Notes: generated by a model not told the origin, from the sequence alone. A stretch of 64,000 nucleotides of DNA from Micromonospora sp. HK10 (GCF_000982955.1 NZ_KQ058825.1:1-64000), one strand, 5' to 3'. Positions 55,402 through 63,794 are shown, counted from the first letter of the stretch. Numbers and translations are program-made.

Positions 55402-56622
55402 TCAGCACCGCCAGGCGCGCGGTCCGAGGTTCCGCCATCCGGCGTCGTCGTCGCTGCGGGCCTGACCGACCACCAGCCCGGTGTCGGACACGGCGACCGC
55501 GACCGCCCGCTGCCCGCTCGGCACGTCGAGCCCGACGGGCCCGTCCGCGCTCACGAGCGAGCCGTGCGCCACCACCCAGCCGGCCGCGTTGACCGCGTCA
55601 CCCGGCCCCGCCGTCTTCAGCTCGTCGACCCTGCCGGTACGCAGATCCCACCGCGCGGCGGTCTGCGACGGCCACAGGCCGCCCGTGGCCCATCCGCCCC
55701 GCGCCGCGTAGGCGGCCGCCTTCGCGCCCGCCGGCACCATCAGCTTCCGGCCCTTGCCGCGCTGGTCCCAGGCGTACGCGGCCACGGCCGCGCCGTCGCG
55801 GTACATCGCGCCGACGATCGTGCCGTCGTCGGTGACGGCGTAGGCGTTGGCACCCGGGGGAAGGGGAAGCTTCTGCGCCGCCGTCGAGCCGGCCGGCCAC
55901 AACAGGACGATGCTGCCCTCGCCGCCCGAGTTCCCGCTCGGCTCCGCGTTGATCACGATGTCGCCGGCCTCGTTGATCGCCGGGCTCGGGTACACGTGCC
56001 AGTTGCCCGCCGGGGTGCGCAGCCGCGTGTACCGGCCATTCTCGTAGCGGAAGACGTACTCCACCGGCCCGTCCTGGACCAGGCCGACCACCACCCCGGC
56101 GGGATTGACGGCGGTCGCCTGGACCGACGCGGCGGTCACCGGCAACGCCTTCGGCTGCCCGTCGGTCCAGAGCAGCGGCCGGAAGTTCTGGCCGACCGTG
56201 CTGTTGCCGACGACGTACCGGCCGGTCGGGTCCACCGCGGAGACCGCGACGTCGGTCATCCCGGGCGGCACGGGTAGTTCCGTGACCGGGCAGCCGGTGC
56301 CCGGCGCGGTCGGCGCGCGGCCGGCGCCGCCGGGAGTCGCCGGCCCGGTCGGAGCCGGCCGCGTGGCGGGCCCGGCAGCCGGGCCGGTCGCGGCCGACGG
56401 GTCGGCCGGCCCCGCGGCCGGCTGCGCGCCCCCCGCGCCGGTCAGGATCGACGGCGCCGCGAGCAGCACGGCTGTCGCCAGCGCCACGCCGCCGGCGCCC
56501 TGAAACGAGCGGTGGCGAAAGACGCGCCGCCGGCCGGCGCGGACGAGCGCTTCGACCTCGAGACGGCTGGGCGGCACGTCCACCGCCTCGAGCCGGGCCC
56601 GCAGTTCCTGTTCCTCGTTCAT
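55402..56622 (-). CDS. Membrane-anchored HAF-repeat protein, putative sigma partner
   Basis: A 406-residue protein with a cytoplasmic segment of about 45 residues (MNEEQELRARLEAVDVPPSR), one membrane helix (GGVALATAVLLAAPSILTG, about 46-64), a Pro/Thr/Ala linker and an extracellular region of about 300 residues. That region repeats AVxxxGxxVG motifs (AVSAVDPTGRYVVGNS, AYAVTDDGTIVGAM, DAVNAAGWVVAHG, AVAVSDTGLVVGQA) as in HAF-type propeller proteins. Its start overlaps the sigma stop codon, so it may act as a membrane anchor or anti-sigma; that role is inference. Confidence 0.82.
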   Translation of the reverse strand: MNEEQELRARLEAVDVPPSRLEVEALVRAGRRRVFRHRSFQGAGGVALATAVLLAAPSILTGAGGAQPAAGPADPSAATGPAAGPATRPAPTGPATPGGAGRAPTAPGTGCPVTELPVPPGMTDVAVSAVDPTGRYVVGNSTVGQNFRPLLWTDGQPKALPVTAASVQATAVNPAGVVVGLVQDGPVEYVFRYENGRYTRLRTPAGNWHVYPSPAINEAGDIVINAEPSGNSGGEGSIVLLWPAGSTAAQKLPLPPGANAYAVTDDGTIVGAMYRDGAAVAAYAWDQRGKGRKLMVPAGAKAAAYAARGGWATGGLWPSQTAARWDLRTGRVDELKTAGPGDAVNAAGWVVAHGSLVSADGPVGLDVPSGQRAVAVAVSDTGLVVGQARSDDDAGWRNLGPRAWRC

Positions 56623-57143
56623 CACCGCTCCTTCGCTTTCGTTGCGACCGCGACCGGATGCCGCCCGTCGAGCACCTCGCGCAGCGCGGCGAGCCCTCGC
56701 GAACACTGGCTCTTGACGTTCCCCGCCGAACAGCCGAGGGCCGCCGCCGTCGCCTCGATCGACAGGTCGTCGAGGTAGCGCAGCACCACCGCGGCCCGCT
56801 GGCCCTTCGGCAACGCCCGCAAGGCCGTCACCAGCGCGTCCCGTTCCTCGACGTCGTGACCGGCCGGGGCGGACACCTCCGGCAGGCGATCGCCGAGCAG
56901 CACCCTGGACCACCCGCGCCGTCGCTCGTCCAGGTAGCGCCGGACCAGGATCCGGTGCACGTACCCGTCGAGGTTGTCGGCGCTGGTGGCGCGCTTCCAG
57001 TTGACGTAGAGCGCGGTGAGCGTGGCCTGGACGATGTCATCGGCCTGGAACGCGTCGGCGCAGAGGAGGTACGCCGTGCGGTGCAGGCGGGGCAGCCGCG
57101 CCTGCACGTACTCGACGTAGTCCCGTTCGAGGTCGGGCCGCAT
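56622..57143 (-). CDS. SigE-family ECF RNA polymerase sigma factor
   Basis: A 173-residue sigma factor of the actinobacterial SigE-family ECF class. Region 2 is RDYVEYVQARLPRLHRTAYLL to QADDIVQATLTALYVNW, with the linker DNLDGYVHRILVRRYLDERRR. Region 4 is ALPKGQRAAVVLRYLDDLSIEATAAALGCSAGNVKSQ in which the HTH is evident. The ATG at 57143 follows AGGGAGCAGG. It is coupled to the membrane HAF-repeat gene (TGATG overlap). A possible autoregulated promoter lies upstream. Confidence 0.93.
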   Translation of the reverse strand: MRPDLERDYVEYVQARLPRLHRTAYLLCADAFQADDIVQATLTALYVNWKRATSADNLDGYVHRILVRRYLDERRRGWSRVLLGDRLPEVSAPAGHDVEERDALVTALRALPKGQRAAVVLRYLDDLSIEATAAALGCSAGNVKSQCSRGLAALREVLDGRHPVAVATKAKER

Positions 57144-57192
57144 CCTGCTCCCTTGTTCAGACGGCATGGACGGTGGGCTCTGGTCGTCCTTA

Positions 57193-57219
57193 TGTCGGCG
57201 CCGGCCAGGGAAAGGTTGC
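57193..57219 (-). promoter_or_regulatory. Candidate ECF promoter for the SigE-family gene
   Basis: On the minus strand GCAACC (57214-57219) is followed after 16 bases by CGACATA (57191-57197). GCAAC-type -35 boxes are known in promoters autoregulated by some actinobacterial ECF factors. The match is by eye and weak at the -10. Confidence 0.35.
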
Positions 57220-57312
57220 ACGGCGGTCGAGGGGAGCGCGGACCCGGCCCGGCCGAGGGCTGCGCCGTTTGTCAGGATCGAGCGGAACACCGGTTCCGAC
57301 GAGGGGGCATGG

Positions 57313-57885
57313 ATGGCTCGCACGCTTTTGTACCTGGTCCGCCACGGTGAGCAGGATCCGGCGCAGGGCCATTCCGGGTCCGGTGGCCTCTCCGCGCTGG
57401 GCCGCCTCCAGGCGGATCGGCTCGGCCGCCGGCTCAAGGGCGTGCCGTTCACGACGATCCACCACAGTCCGCTGCCCCGCGCGGCCGAGACCGCCGAGGT
57501 GATCGCGGACTACCTGCCGGGCGTTCCCCGGCACCCCTGCGACCTGGCCGCGGACCGTACGCCGGTGCCGTCCGCCGCACGCCGCGACGACTACCCGAGC
57601 CGGCTGCTGCCGTGGCTGGACGAGGTGCCGGGGGAGGAGCGGGACGAGGACGCCGTCGCCCTGCAGGCCGCCGTCGAGCGGCTCGGCACCGTCGGCACGG
57701 AGGATCGGCACGAACTCGTGGTCACCCACAACTTCGTGATCGGCTGGTTCGTCCGGCACGTCCTGGACGCCCCGACGTGGCGGTGGGCGGGCCTCAACCA
57801 GGACAACTGTGGGCTGACCATCGTGCGGTGGGAGACCGGGCGGTCGCCCGCGCTGGTGTGCTTCAACGACATCGGGCACCTCTGA
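57313..57885 (+). CDS. Histidine phosphatase family protein
   Basis: A 190-residue phosphoglycerate-mutase-like phosphatase. The catalytic LVRHGEQDP at the N-terminus holds the phospho-His; HHSPLPRAAETAEVIA carries the second Arg; VVTHNFVIGWFVRHVL holds the second His. GAGGGGG lies upstream of the ATG at 57313. It diverges from the sigma gene. The substrate is unknown. Confidence 0.92.
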   Translation: MARTLLYLVRHGEQDPAQGHSGSGGLSALGRLQADRLGRRLKGVPFTTIHHSPLPRAAETAEVIADYLPGVPRHPCDLAADRTPVPSAARRDDYPSRLLPWLDEVPGEERDEDAVALQAAVERLGTVGTEDRHELVVTHNFVIGWFVRHVLDAPTWRWAGLNQDNCGLTIVRWETGRSPALVCFNDIGHL

Positions 57886-57891
57886 CCCGGC

Positions 57892-57990
57892 CCGCGCACC
57901 GTTGCGGCGCGCCGCCCGCCCACCGTTGCGGCGGGCCGCGCGCCGGCGGCCCACCGTTGCGGCGGGCCGCGCGCCGGTGCGGCGCGCCCT
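57892..57990. repeat. Imperfect repeats between phosphatase and membrane protein genes
   Basis: CACCGTTGCGGCG occurs at 57897, 57921 and 57952, each followed by GC-rich GGGCCGCGCGCCGG-like sequence. The spacer has no gene. Confidence 0.7.
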
Positions 57991-58018
57991 AGGCTCACGC
58001 CATGCCGCGGAGCAGCCA

Positions 58019-58570
58019 ATGATCGACCTGGACGACCAGGACCAGCGGCCGGCCCGGCCGGGCGCCGCCCCCGTGACGGCCGGCCGGAAGATCGCCCTGG
58101 GGCTCGTCGCCGCCTTCGTGGCCGGCGTCGCGCTCGGCGGGGTCGGCATCAGCAAGCTGCGGGACTCGCGTGCACAGCGGGAGCGGAACGCCGTGGTCGC
58201 ACTGGTGGCCGTGCCCCGATCGGCAAACCTGGAGGGCTCGTCCGCCCAGGGCTACGTGCAACTGTCCGGACTGTTGATGGTGGTCAACGCCGGACCCGCG
58301 CCGATCACCGTCCGCGGGGTCACCGCGGAGCGGCCCGGCGTCGTGCTGCGCAGCATCGAGGATTCCCGGCTGCTACCCGCCGGCGGCACCGGCCAGGTCA
58401 TGGTCGAGCTGCGGTTCGACTGCGCGATCGCGTTCCAGCCGGATCCACTGTCGTTGCGGCTCTCGGTGGAGACCGGGGACGCGCGGACCAGAGCGGTCAG
58501 CTATCCCGTCACCCTGCTCGGAAGCGACTGGCACCGGGACGCCATGACCGTGTGCCCGAATCGCCCATAG
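58019..58570 (+). CDS. Single-pass membrane protein, hypothetical
   Basis: A 183-residue protein with a cytoplasmic N-terminus of about 25 residues, one membrane helix (IALGLVAAFVAGVALGGVGI), and an extracytoplasmic beta-rich domain (YVQLSGLLMVVNAGPAPITV and GTGQVMVELRFDCAIAF) ending WHRDAMTVCPNRP. Two Cys in the outer part could form a disulfide. The ATG at 58019 follows GGAG. It is followed by another exported protein gene in the same direction. No family recognised. Confidence 0.78.
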   Translation: MIDLDDQDQRPARPGAAPVTAGRKIALGLVAAFVAGVALGGVGISKLRDSRAQRERNAVVALVAVPRSANLEGSSAQGYVQLSGLLMVVNAGPAPITVRGVTAERPGVVLRSIEDSRLLPAGGTGQVMVELRFDCAIAFQPDPLSLRLSVETGDARTRAVSYPVTLLGSDWHRDAMTVCPNRP

Positions 58571-58597
58571 CGTGTGCGGCCTGCGATGATCAGCGCC

Positions 58598-59095
58598 ATG
58601 CCGTCCGCGCACCGCGCGTGCACTTTGCTCTCGGCGCTCCTGCTTGCCTTCGGTACGAGCTGCGCAAGCGACGCCGCCGCTCCCACGTCGCAAGCGAGTT
58701 CGGCGCAGCCTGCCAGCACCGTGTCTTCCCCGCCCACGACCGCGGTCCCGCCGGATCTTGCGCTGCCCGCCGTCACCCCCGACGAGATCAGCCGCACCGT
58801 CTACCTCCCGAAAACCCAGACGATGAGCAGCACGGCGCGCAGAGCAGCCACCGCGGGCCGGCCGTACACCATTGACGCCGCGTGCCTGTCCGCGAGTCCG
58901 CGCAGGGTCATCCGGTACGAAGTGCTCAGCACCGGGCAGGACGCGAACGTGCCCGTGGCGAGCGGCGACCTGCCCTGCGACGGCAGCGTGATCCGGAACA
59001 GCATGCCGCTGCCCGCAACCGGCATCCAGGTCAACCTCGGGCCGGACCTGACCGATGTCACGGCCGCCTACGCGGTCATCGCACCCTCGACCTGA
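58598..59095 (+). CDS. Putative secreted or lipoprotein, hypothetical
   Basis: About 165 residues. MPSAHRACTLLSALLLAFGTSC gives a signal peptide with a poor lipobox (GTSC), followed by a Ser/Thr/Pro linker and a small domain with two Cys (DAACLSAS and DLPCDGS). The start is uncertain: ATG 58586 and GTG 58574 are in frame and no ribosome site decides. It lies 27 bp after the preceding membrane protein gene, which has a similar compact outer domain. Confidence 0.7.
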   Translation: MPSAHRACTLLSALLLAFGTSCASDAAAPTSQASSAQPASTVSSPPTTAVPPDLALPAVTPDEISRTVYLPKTQTMSSTARRAATAGRPYTIDAACLSASPRRVIRYEVLSTGQDANVPVASGDLPCDGSVIRNSMPLPATGIQVNLGPDLTDVTAAYAVIAPST

Positions 59096-59172
59096 TCTCG
59101 TCGACGAAAGTCCTGGACCGCCGGCCTTCCCCTCGACTGCCTCGCCAGGCCGTCCCGGCCTTGGCCCGTCGG

Positions 59173-59832
59173 CTACCGGGCTGAGTCCCAGCCGCGCAGT
59201 ACCTCGACACCGGCCACGACGTCCATGACGGTGCGGTCCGGCGGGGCGAGTTCCGCCGGCCATGCCTTCCCGCGACCGACCCAGACGGTGGCAAGTCCTG
59301 CCGCGCGGCCACCCTCGACATCAAGCACCGGGCTGTCACCGATCACCCAGCCACCGTGCCGCAGCTCGAGGCCGCAGCCACGCGCTGCCGCCGCGAAGAT
59401 CTCGCGTGCCGGCTTCCGGATACCCAGCTCTCCGGACACTGCCCAGGCGTCGACGCACCGGTCCAGCCCGGTACGCCTGATCTTGCCCAGCTGGTTGTCG
59501 GCCTGGCCGTTGGTCACGATCGCCACCGTCCAGCCCTCCGCACGCAGCAGCGTCAACGCGCTCAGCACCTCGTGGCGGCAGCTCACCAACTCCGGCATCC
59601 GTTGTCGGTACCGCCTCCAGGTGTCGTCCGCCGATGCCAGGCCGAACCGCGCCGTCACCTCGCCGAAGAACCGGTCGCGGGGCACGGCCCCGTCCTGATC
59701 CGTGACGAGAAGCCACGCCAACTCGTCGTCCGGCAGTCCGTGATCGGCGCAGAACTCGACGGCCCAGCGCCGGAATGCCTCCGTACGGTCCACCAGCGTG
59801 TTGTCGAGATCGAAGAGCGCCAACCGCTGCAT
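59173..59832 (-). CDS. HAD-family hydrolase
   Basis: A 219-residue HAD phosphatase. Motif I is LFDLDNTLVDR (Asp8, Asp10), motif II is VAIVTNGQ, the Lys is in GIRKPAREIF, and motif IV is WVIGDSPVLDVEG. The cap domain inserted after motif I (about 20-85) is helical, as in class I phosphoglycolate-phosphatase-like enzymes. Substrate unknown. It stands alone and diverges from the DUF6461 gene. Confidence 0.92.
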   Translation of the reverse strand: MQRLALFDLDNTLVDRTEAFRRWAVEFCADHGLPDDELAWLLVTDQDGAVPRDRFFGEVTARFGLASADDTWRRYRQRMPELVSCRHEVLSALTLLRAEGWTVAIVTNGQADNQLGKIRRTGLDRCVDAWAVSGELGIRKPAREIFAAAARGCGLELRHGGWVIGDSPVLDVEGGRAAGLATVWVGRGKAWPAELAPPDRTVMDVVAGVEVLRGWDSAR

Positions 59833-60007
59833 GGCCGACAACCGTACCGGCCGGTTGGAGCCAATCTCCTCAACGGGCGCGCCCCCGGTGACCCGTGGAC
59901 CGCGCCGGGCGTCCGCACCGGTGGCGCTGGTTACACCGCCCCCGTGGGCGCTGGACGGGCGCCGACGGTGGACACGGTCGTCGTACTGTCTGCGGATGGT
60001 GTCGGGC

Positions 60008-60970
60008 ATGGTGCGCTACTACGACGACTTCCTGGCCGATCGGGAGTGGCTCGCGGAGGGACTGAACTGGGCGGTGGTCCAACCGGCGAGTGCCGAGGCC
60101 ACTGTCGACGGGGTCATCAAGCGGCTGCGGGCCAGGCGCGTGGAGCCGGGCGACAACCGTCCGGGTGAGCTGGCCGACCTGGCGCAGATCGGCCCCAACG
60201 TGGTGGTGTTCCAGGACGACGGCTGCGCGCTGGGCCAGCCTGAGGTGCTGCGGTGGCTCAGCGACGGCGTACGGGTGCACACAGTCGACTGGACCATCAA
60301 CGGCAACGGCGGCGTCACCTACGCGGTGTACGGCAAGGTGCTCGCCTGGATGGACATGAACGATCCCGACCGCCGGCGGGGTGACGACCCGGCCGCGTTC
60401 GACGACGACCTGGACGACGTGCGCGCCGCGCAGGGCACCGGGTACGTGAAAGCCGCGGTGATGGCGTTTGTCGAGCGGCGGACCGGCGTGCGGCTGCCGG
60501 CGGAGTGGATGAGCGACGAGGGCGCCGACCCGCAGGCCGGACCGTGGGTGACGGTCAGGCTGGGGTCGTTTCCCCCGGAACCACGGCCGCCCTCGAACTT
60601 CGGTCACTACGAGCCCGACCTCGACGCGCGACTGCGGGCCGCACCGGAGCCGGTGCGCCGGGCGGCGCTCGCGCTCGCCGTGCGGGCGGTGACCACGCGG
60701 TTCAGCTTCAGCGACGACAACCTGGCGCGGCAGGTGGTGGAGGCCGTCGAGCAGGGCCTGACCGTGGACGAGGAAACCCGGTCGCGGATCATCCGGCTCA
60801 CCGCCCACGGCGCCGAGGATCGAGCCGGCACCGACGCCGTCCACGCCCTGTACGCGGCCGTAGCGGGCGCGGCCGTCGTCGACGCGGTGGGCGCCGCGCG
60901 GTACCCGCTCGTCGACGAGTGGCCGGCGGTGCGCCGGGAGCTGTACCGCCTCGTCCGGCAGGCTGGCTGA
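60008..60970 (+). CDS. DUF6461-like protein
   Basis: A soluble protein of about 320 residues. Residues 1-110 have YYDDFLADREWLAEGLNWAV and GPNVVVFQDDGCALGQPEVL, with a tyrosine-containing YAVYGKVLAWMDMNDPDRR segment that resembles DUF6461. The C-terminal half is helical and Ala-rich (RRAALALAVRAVTTRFSFSD). DUF6461 proteins are often contact-dependent or polymorphic-toxin-associated; nothing here shows that role. ATG 59996 is an alternative start. Confidence 0.7.
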   Translation: MVRYYDDFLADREWLAEGLNWAVVQPASAEATVDGVIKRLRARRVEPGDNRPGELADLAQIGPNVVVFQDDGCALGQPEVLRWLSDGVRVHTVDWTINGNGGVTYAVYGKVLAWMDMNDPDRRRGDDPAAFDDDLDDVRAAQGTGYVKAAVMAFVERRTGVRLPAEWMSDEGADPQAGPWVTVRLGSFPPEPRPPSNFGHYEPDLDARLRAAPEPVRRAALALAVRAVTTRFSFSDDNLARQVVEAVEQGLTVDEETRSRIIRLTAHGAEDRAGTDAVHALYAAVAGAAVVDAVGAARYPLVDEWPAVRRELYRLVRQAG

Positions 60971-60981
60971 CCGCCCGGCGG

Positions 60982-61191
60982 ATGGCGCTCATCAGCAAGC
61001 GCGGTACGCCGACCCTCGGTTTTGCGGCGGCCGTCGAGGCCCTCCGCGCGCTCGGTGAGCAGCCGATCCGGCTCGGCCAGGTGGAGCAGTCCGACCCGCC
61101 CTGCTACTTCCAGCTCTTCTTCGCCGGGCGACGCGGCATCAGTCGTCGATGCCTCGGTGTGGACCGGCAACACGTACGGCCAAGGAACTGA
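60982..61191 (+). pseudogene. Short ORF, possibly truncated gene at the element border
   Basis: A 69-residue reading frame, MALISKRGTPTLGFAAAVEA and onward. The first 47 residues look coding (GEQPIRLGQVEQSDPPCYFQ), while the tail (RRGISRRCLGVDRQHVRPRN) looks like read-through, suggesting a truncated or frameshifted remnant. It begins 11 bp after the DUF6461 stop and ends 49 bp before the tRNA fragment. Confidence 0.4.
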
Positions 61192-61239
61192 TCTCCTGGT
61201 CGGCACGGTCGGGACGGCGCTGACCCGCGGTGGGGTGGG

Positions 61240-61281
61240 TGCGCCCGGCAGGATTCGAACCTGCGGCCTTGGGATTAGAAG
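61240..61281 (-). other. Displaced 3' half of tRNA-Arg (TCT type): attachment site
   Basis: On the minus strand the sequence reads anticodon loop CTTCTAA (TCT anticodon, 61281-61275), stem TCCCA, variable AGGCC, T arm GCAGG-TTCGAAT-CCTGC with a perfect stem, then acceptor CGGGCGC and discriminator A (61240). Upstream of the anticodon loop nothing tRNA-like remains, so only the 3' half is present. This is the classic scar left where a tyrosine-integrase element entered a tRNA gene, with chromosome on the low-coordinate side and the element on the high side. The intact tRNA gene should lie at the far element end, outside the window. Confidence 0.8.
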
Positions 61282-61301
61282 GCGTAATCTGGCCGCGTCA
61301 G

Positions 61302-61369
61302 CCGTTACCAACGGTGACCAAATCCGCCGTCTGACCAGGCGAAACGGCGCGGTTGAGCGCTCCTGACCA
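61302..61369. repeat. Short repeats beside the attachment core
   Basis: TGACCA occurs three times (61315, 61332, 61364) and CCGTT-ACC-AACGG is palindromic at 61302-61314, all within 90 bp of the tRNA scar on the element side. They may be integrase or excisionase arm sites. The rest of 61282-61721 has no supported gene. Confidence 0.35.
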
Positions 61370-61624
61370 CAGGTGGCTACGGGTGACACGGGTGGGGCCG
61401 GGTGGGGCCGGTGGCCGCCTGGTGTCCACTTCAGTCGATTCGGTTGCTCGGCACCCGTGGCCACGGCTAACCTCGTGGGCGCAGGCAGCCCACGGGCAGC
61501 CGGGCGCGGCACCTCAGACCATCGGTCACGCCGCCCCGTGGCTCGGGCCGCTCACAACTGAATGACAAGACCATCGTTGGTATGCGAGTCCACGCGCAAG
61601 CTGCAAGCGCGATCGCAACCACTA

Positions 61625-61684
61625 CCCGGGAGGGCCCTCCGATGGCATCGACACCAAGTGATGCCGTGGCCTCCCGGGCTTTTT
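61625..61684 (+). terminator. Two-tier hairpin with T tract inside the element
   Basis: An outer stem, CCCGGGAGG with CCTCCCGGG, encloses an inner GGCATC/GATGCC hairpin (61643-61665) and is followed by TTTTT at 61680-61684. It resembles an intrinsic terminator, possibly ending a small RNA transcribed from the 61570-61625 region, just ahead of the HTH gene. Confidence 0.65.
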
Positions 61685-61721
61685 CGTCTCTGGGGCACGG
61701 CCCGACCCCGAGAGAAGAGAG

Positions 61722-62030
61722 ATGGCAAGGGAGATGCTCAGGCTCGGCCAGGTGGCCGACGAGCTGAACGTCAGCAAGTCCACCGCTCGCCGGCTCGTGC
61801 AGCGCGGGGAGTTGCTCGGCTGCAAGGTGGGCTATCAGATTAGGGTCGCCCGCGAAGACCTGGACGCGTACATCCTTCAGCAGCGAGAGCAGGCGATGCA
61901 GGCGGCCGAATGCCCGGTCGCCCCGGCGCACTGCACGCACCGGGCCAACGGAGAGCCGTGCTGCTTTTGTGAGCCTTCCATAGGGCAGCAGGCTGCCGGG
62001 CTCGTTCCCCGACAGCGCGACGTCGCCTGA
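61722..62030 (+). CDS. Excisionase-like helix-turn-helix protein
   Basis: A 102-residue protein. RLGQVADELNVSKSTARRLVQ followed by RGELLGCKV and YQIRVAREDLDAYI is the MerR-like winged HTH typical of excisionases and element regulators (HTH_17 type). The C-terminal 45 residues contain Cys and His (CPVAPAHCTHR, CCFCEP) that could bind zinc, unusual for such proteins. The ATG at 61722 is preceded by AGAGAAGAG. It is the first gene inside the element. Confidence 0.82.
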   Translation: MAREMLRLGQVADELNVSKSTARRLVQRGELLGCKVGYQIRVAREDLDAYILQQREQAMQAAECPVAPAHCTHRANGEPCCFCEPSIGQQAAGLVPRQRDVA

Positions 62031-62203
62031 CCCTCGTCCCCTCCCGCATTGCCCGTCCCCACGGTCCGCGTGTTGGCCGTGGGGACGAGCGACGCCCAGC
62101 ACCGCCGAATTTCCCAGCGCCCCAGAATCGATCGTCCTACATGGACAGAGGGCTCATATGCTGTGGTGGCCAATACGGACAACACGGACAAAGGAGAACT
62201 GCG

Positions 62204-63298
62204 ATGGCACGCGGTTTCAACACGGCGGCTGACGTCGTCACCCGGAGCGCGGACGGCACCGACCTGGCCGCCATGTACCGGGAGGTCACTGAGGCCCTGA
62301 AGCTGTACAACGGCCAGCGGGACAACCTGCGCGGCCTGCTGAGCTACAACGTGACCACGCCGAGCGAGGACGTCCTCCAGACGATCTACGGCGAGGTCTT
62401 CGAGGAGGCCAGCGAGTTCGGCGTGCCGACCGCCATGCGCCCGGACGTGACGCCCCTGAAGATGGGCTTCGGCTTCAAGGACCTCGACACGGCCACCCGG
62501 TACACCTGGAAGTTCCTCCGCGACGCCAGCGCCGAGCAGATCCGCAACGTGCTCGACACGGTGCTGGAAGCCGACAACCGGCAGGTCTTCGAGGCGGTGC
62601 TCGGGGCGCTGCTGAACAACACCGTTCGCAGCAACCCGGAGGGCATGGCGGTTCAGCCGCTGTACAACGGCGACGGCACGATCCCGCCCGCCTTCGAGGG
62701 CAAGGAGTTCCCGGGCACGCACACGCACTACCTGGCCAGCGGCGCGGACACCCTGGACGGGGTGGACCTGGCCGAGCTGATCGGCAAGGTGCGCGAGCAC
62801 GGGTACGGCATGGACGCGGGCAGTCAGCTTCTGGCCGTGGTCAACCCGCAGGAGGGCGAGGAGGTGCGCGGGTTCCGGGTGGCCAGCGGGAGCCCGTACG
62901 ACTTCATCCCCGGGGAGAACACCCCGGCCTACCTGACCGACCAGACCATCGTCGGCGACACCCCGCCCGCGCAGTACGGCCGGCTCTCGCTAATCGGAGG
63001 TTTCGGGCCTGCGTACGTGCACGAGACGCACCTGATGCCCGCCGGTTACGTGCTGGTCGTCGCCAGCGACGGAGCCAACGGCACCCGCAACCCGGTCGGC
63101 TTCCGCCAGCACCCGCGCACCGAGTACCAGGGGCTCCGCACCATCCCCGGCCCGAGCCCGGACTACCCGCTCCAGCACAGCTACTACCAGCGTTCCTTCG
63201 GCACGGGCGTCCGGCATCGTGGCGCGGCGGCCGTCATGCAGGTGACGACGGCCACCACCTACACCACCCCGGCCAAGTACGCGCGGGTCGTGGCCTGA
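62204..63298 (+). CDS. Phage HK97-type major capsid protein
   Basis: A 364-residue protein beginning MARGFNTAADVVTRSADGTD, with AAGGAG at 62191-62196 before the ATG. The body (EVFEEASEFGVPTAMRPDVT, GFGFKDLDTATRYTWKFLRD, ADNRQVFEAVLGALLNNTVR) and LYNGDGTIPP followed by THTHYLASGADTLD match my memory of major capsid proteins of actinobacterial siphophages; the DHYG-type loop EHGYGMD and the terminal YYQRSFGTGVRHRGAAAVMQ fit a shell protein. It lies 923 bp from the attachment scar with no portal, protease or terminase before it. Confidence 0.75.
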   Translation: MARGFNTAADVVTRSADGTDLAAMYREVTEALKLYNGQRDNLRGLLSYNVTTPSEDVLQTIYGEVFEEASEFGVPTAMRPDVTPLKMGFGFKDLDTATRYTWKFLRDASAEQIRNVLDTVLEADNRQVFEAVLGALLNNTVRSNPEGMAVQPLYNGDGTIPPAFEGKEFPGTHTHYLASGADTLDGVDLAELIGKVREHGYGMDAGSQLLAVVNPQEGEEVRGFRVASGSPYDFIPGENTPAYLTDQTIVGDTPPAQYGRLSLIGGFGPAYVHETHLMPAGYVLVVASDGANGTRNPVGFRQHPRTEYQGLRTIPGPSPDYPLQHSYYQRSFGTGVRHRGAAAVMQVTTATTYTTPAKYARVVA

Positions 63299-63299
63299 C

Positions 63300-63794
63300 A
63301 TGGACATGATCCCGACCAGCGTGCATCAGGCGGTCGTCGCCGCCGGGATGAACGTGCACGCGGACGCGTCCCGGTGGGCGCGGGACCAGTACCCGGCCAA
63401 CTGGCCGGTCCAGAGCTTCGACGAGCACGTGATCGAGCTGATCCGGCGGGCGACCACCGACGAGGGCGAGGCGTTCCCCGCGCTGCTCGACCGGCTGCCC
63501 GGTCAGGCGTACCTGCTGGTCCCGGCCAACGGTCGGCAGGTGCCCATCGGCCCGGACACCCCGGACCTGGACGCCGTCATCCGCTCCGCCGCCCCACGGC
63601 TGGCGTACTGCGACTACTGCGAGACGTGGGCAGCGGTCGCGGCGCTCCTGCCGGTCAGCGGCAGCGCGTGCGTCGTGGCCCTGGCGCTGTGCGCCGGGTG
63701 CACCGGCCAACTCGACAAGAAGTACCGGCCAGCCCTGCACCTCATCCTGCCCACCCCCACGCCCGACACCACCGAGGAGGCCAGCAATGGCTGA
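63300..63794 (+). CDS. CxxC-containing hypothetical protein of the element
   Basis: A 164-residue protein starting one base after the capsid gene stop, hence cotranscribed. MDMIPTSVHQAVVAAGMNVH opens a helical N-terminal part, and the C-terminal half has two CxxC pairs (YCDYC and LCAGC) about 35 residues apart with a further Cys between, suggesting a zinc-ribbon. It does not resemble a known head-tail or scaffold protein. Function is unknown. Confidence 0.75.
   Translation: MDMIPTSVHQAVVAAGMNVHADASRWARDQYPANWPVQSFDEHVIELIRRATTDEGEAFPALLDRLPGQAYLLVPANGRQVPIGPDTPDLDAVIRSAAPRLAYCDYCETWAAVAALLPVSGSACVVALALCAGCTGQLDKKYRPALHLILPTPTPDTTEEASNG

Noticed and set aside
55205..55465. 86-residue plus-strand frame with an ATG near the kinase gene
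   Set aside because: Arg/Ser-rich, no ribosome site, and overlaps the end of the minus-strand HAF-repeat gene.
61353..61565. Two overlapping short frames between the tRNA scar and the HTH gene
   Set aside because: Gly/Arg/Trp-rich composition without ribosome sites; treated as non-coding.
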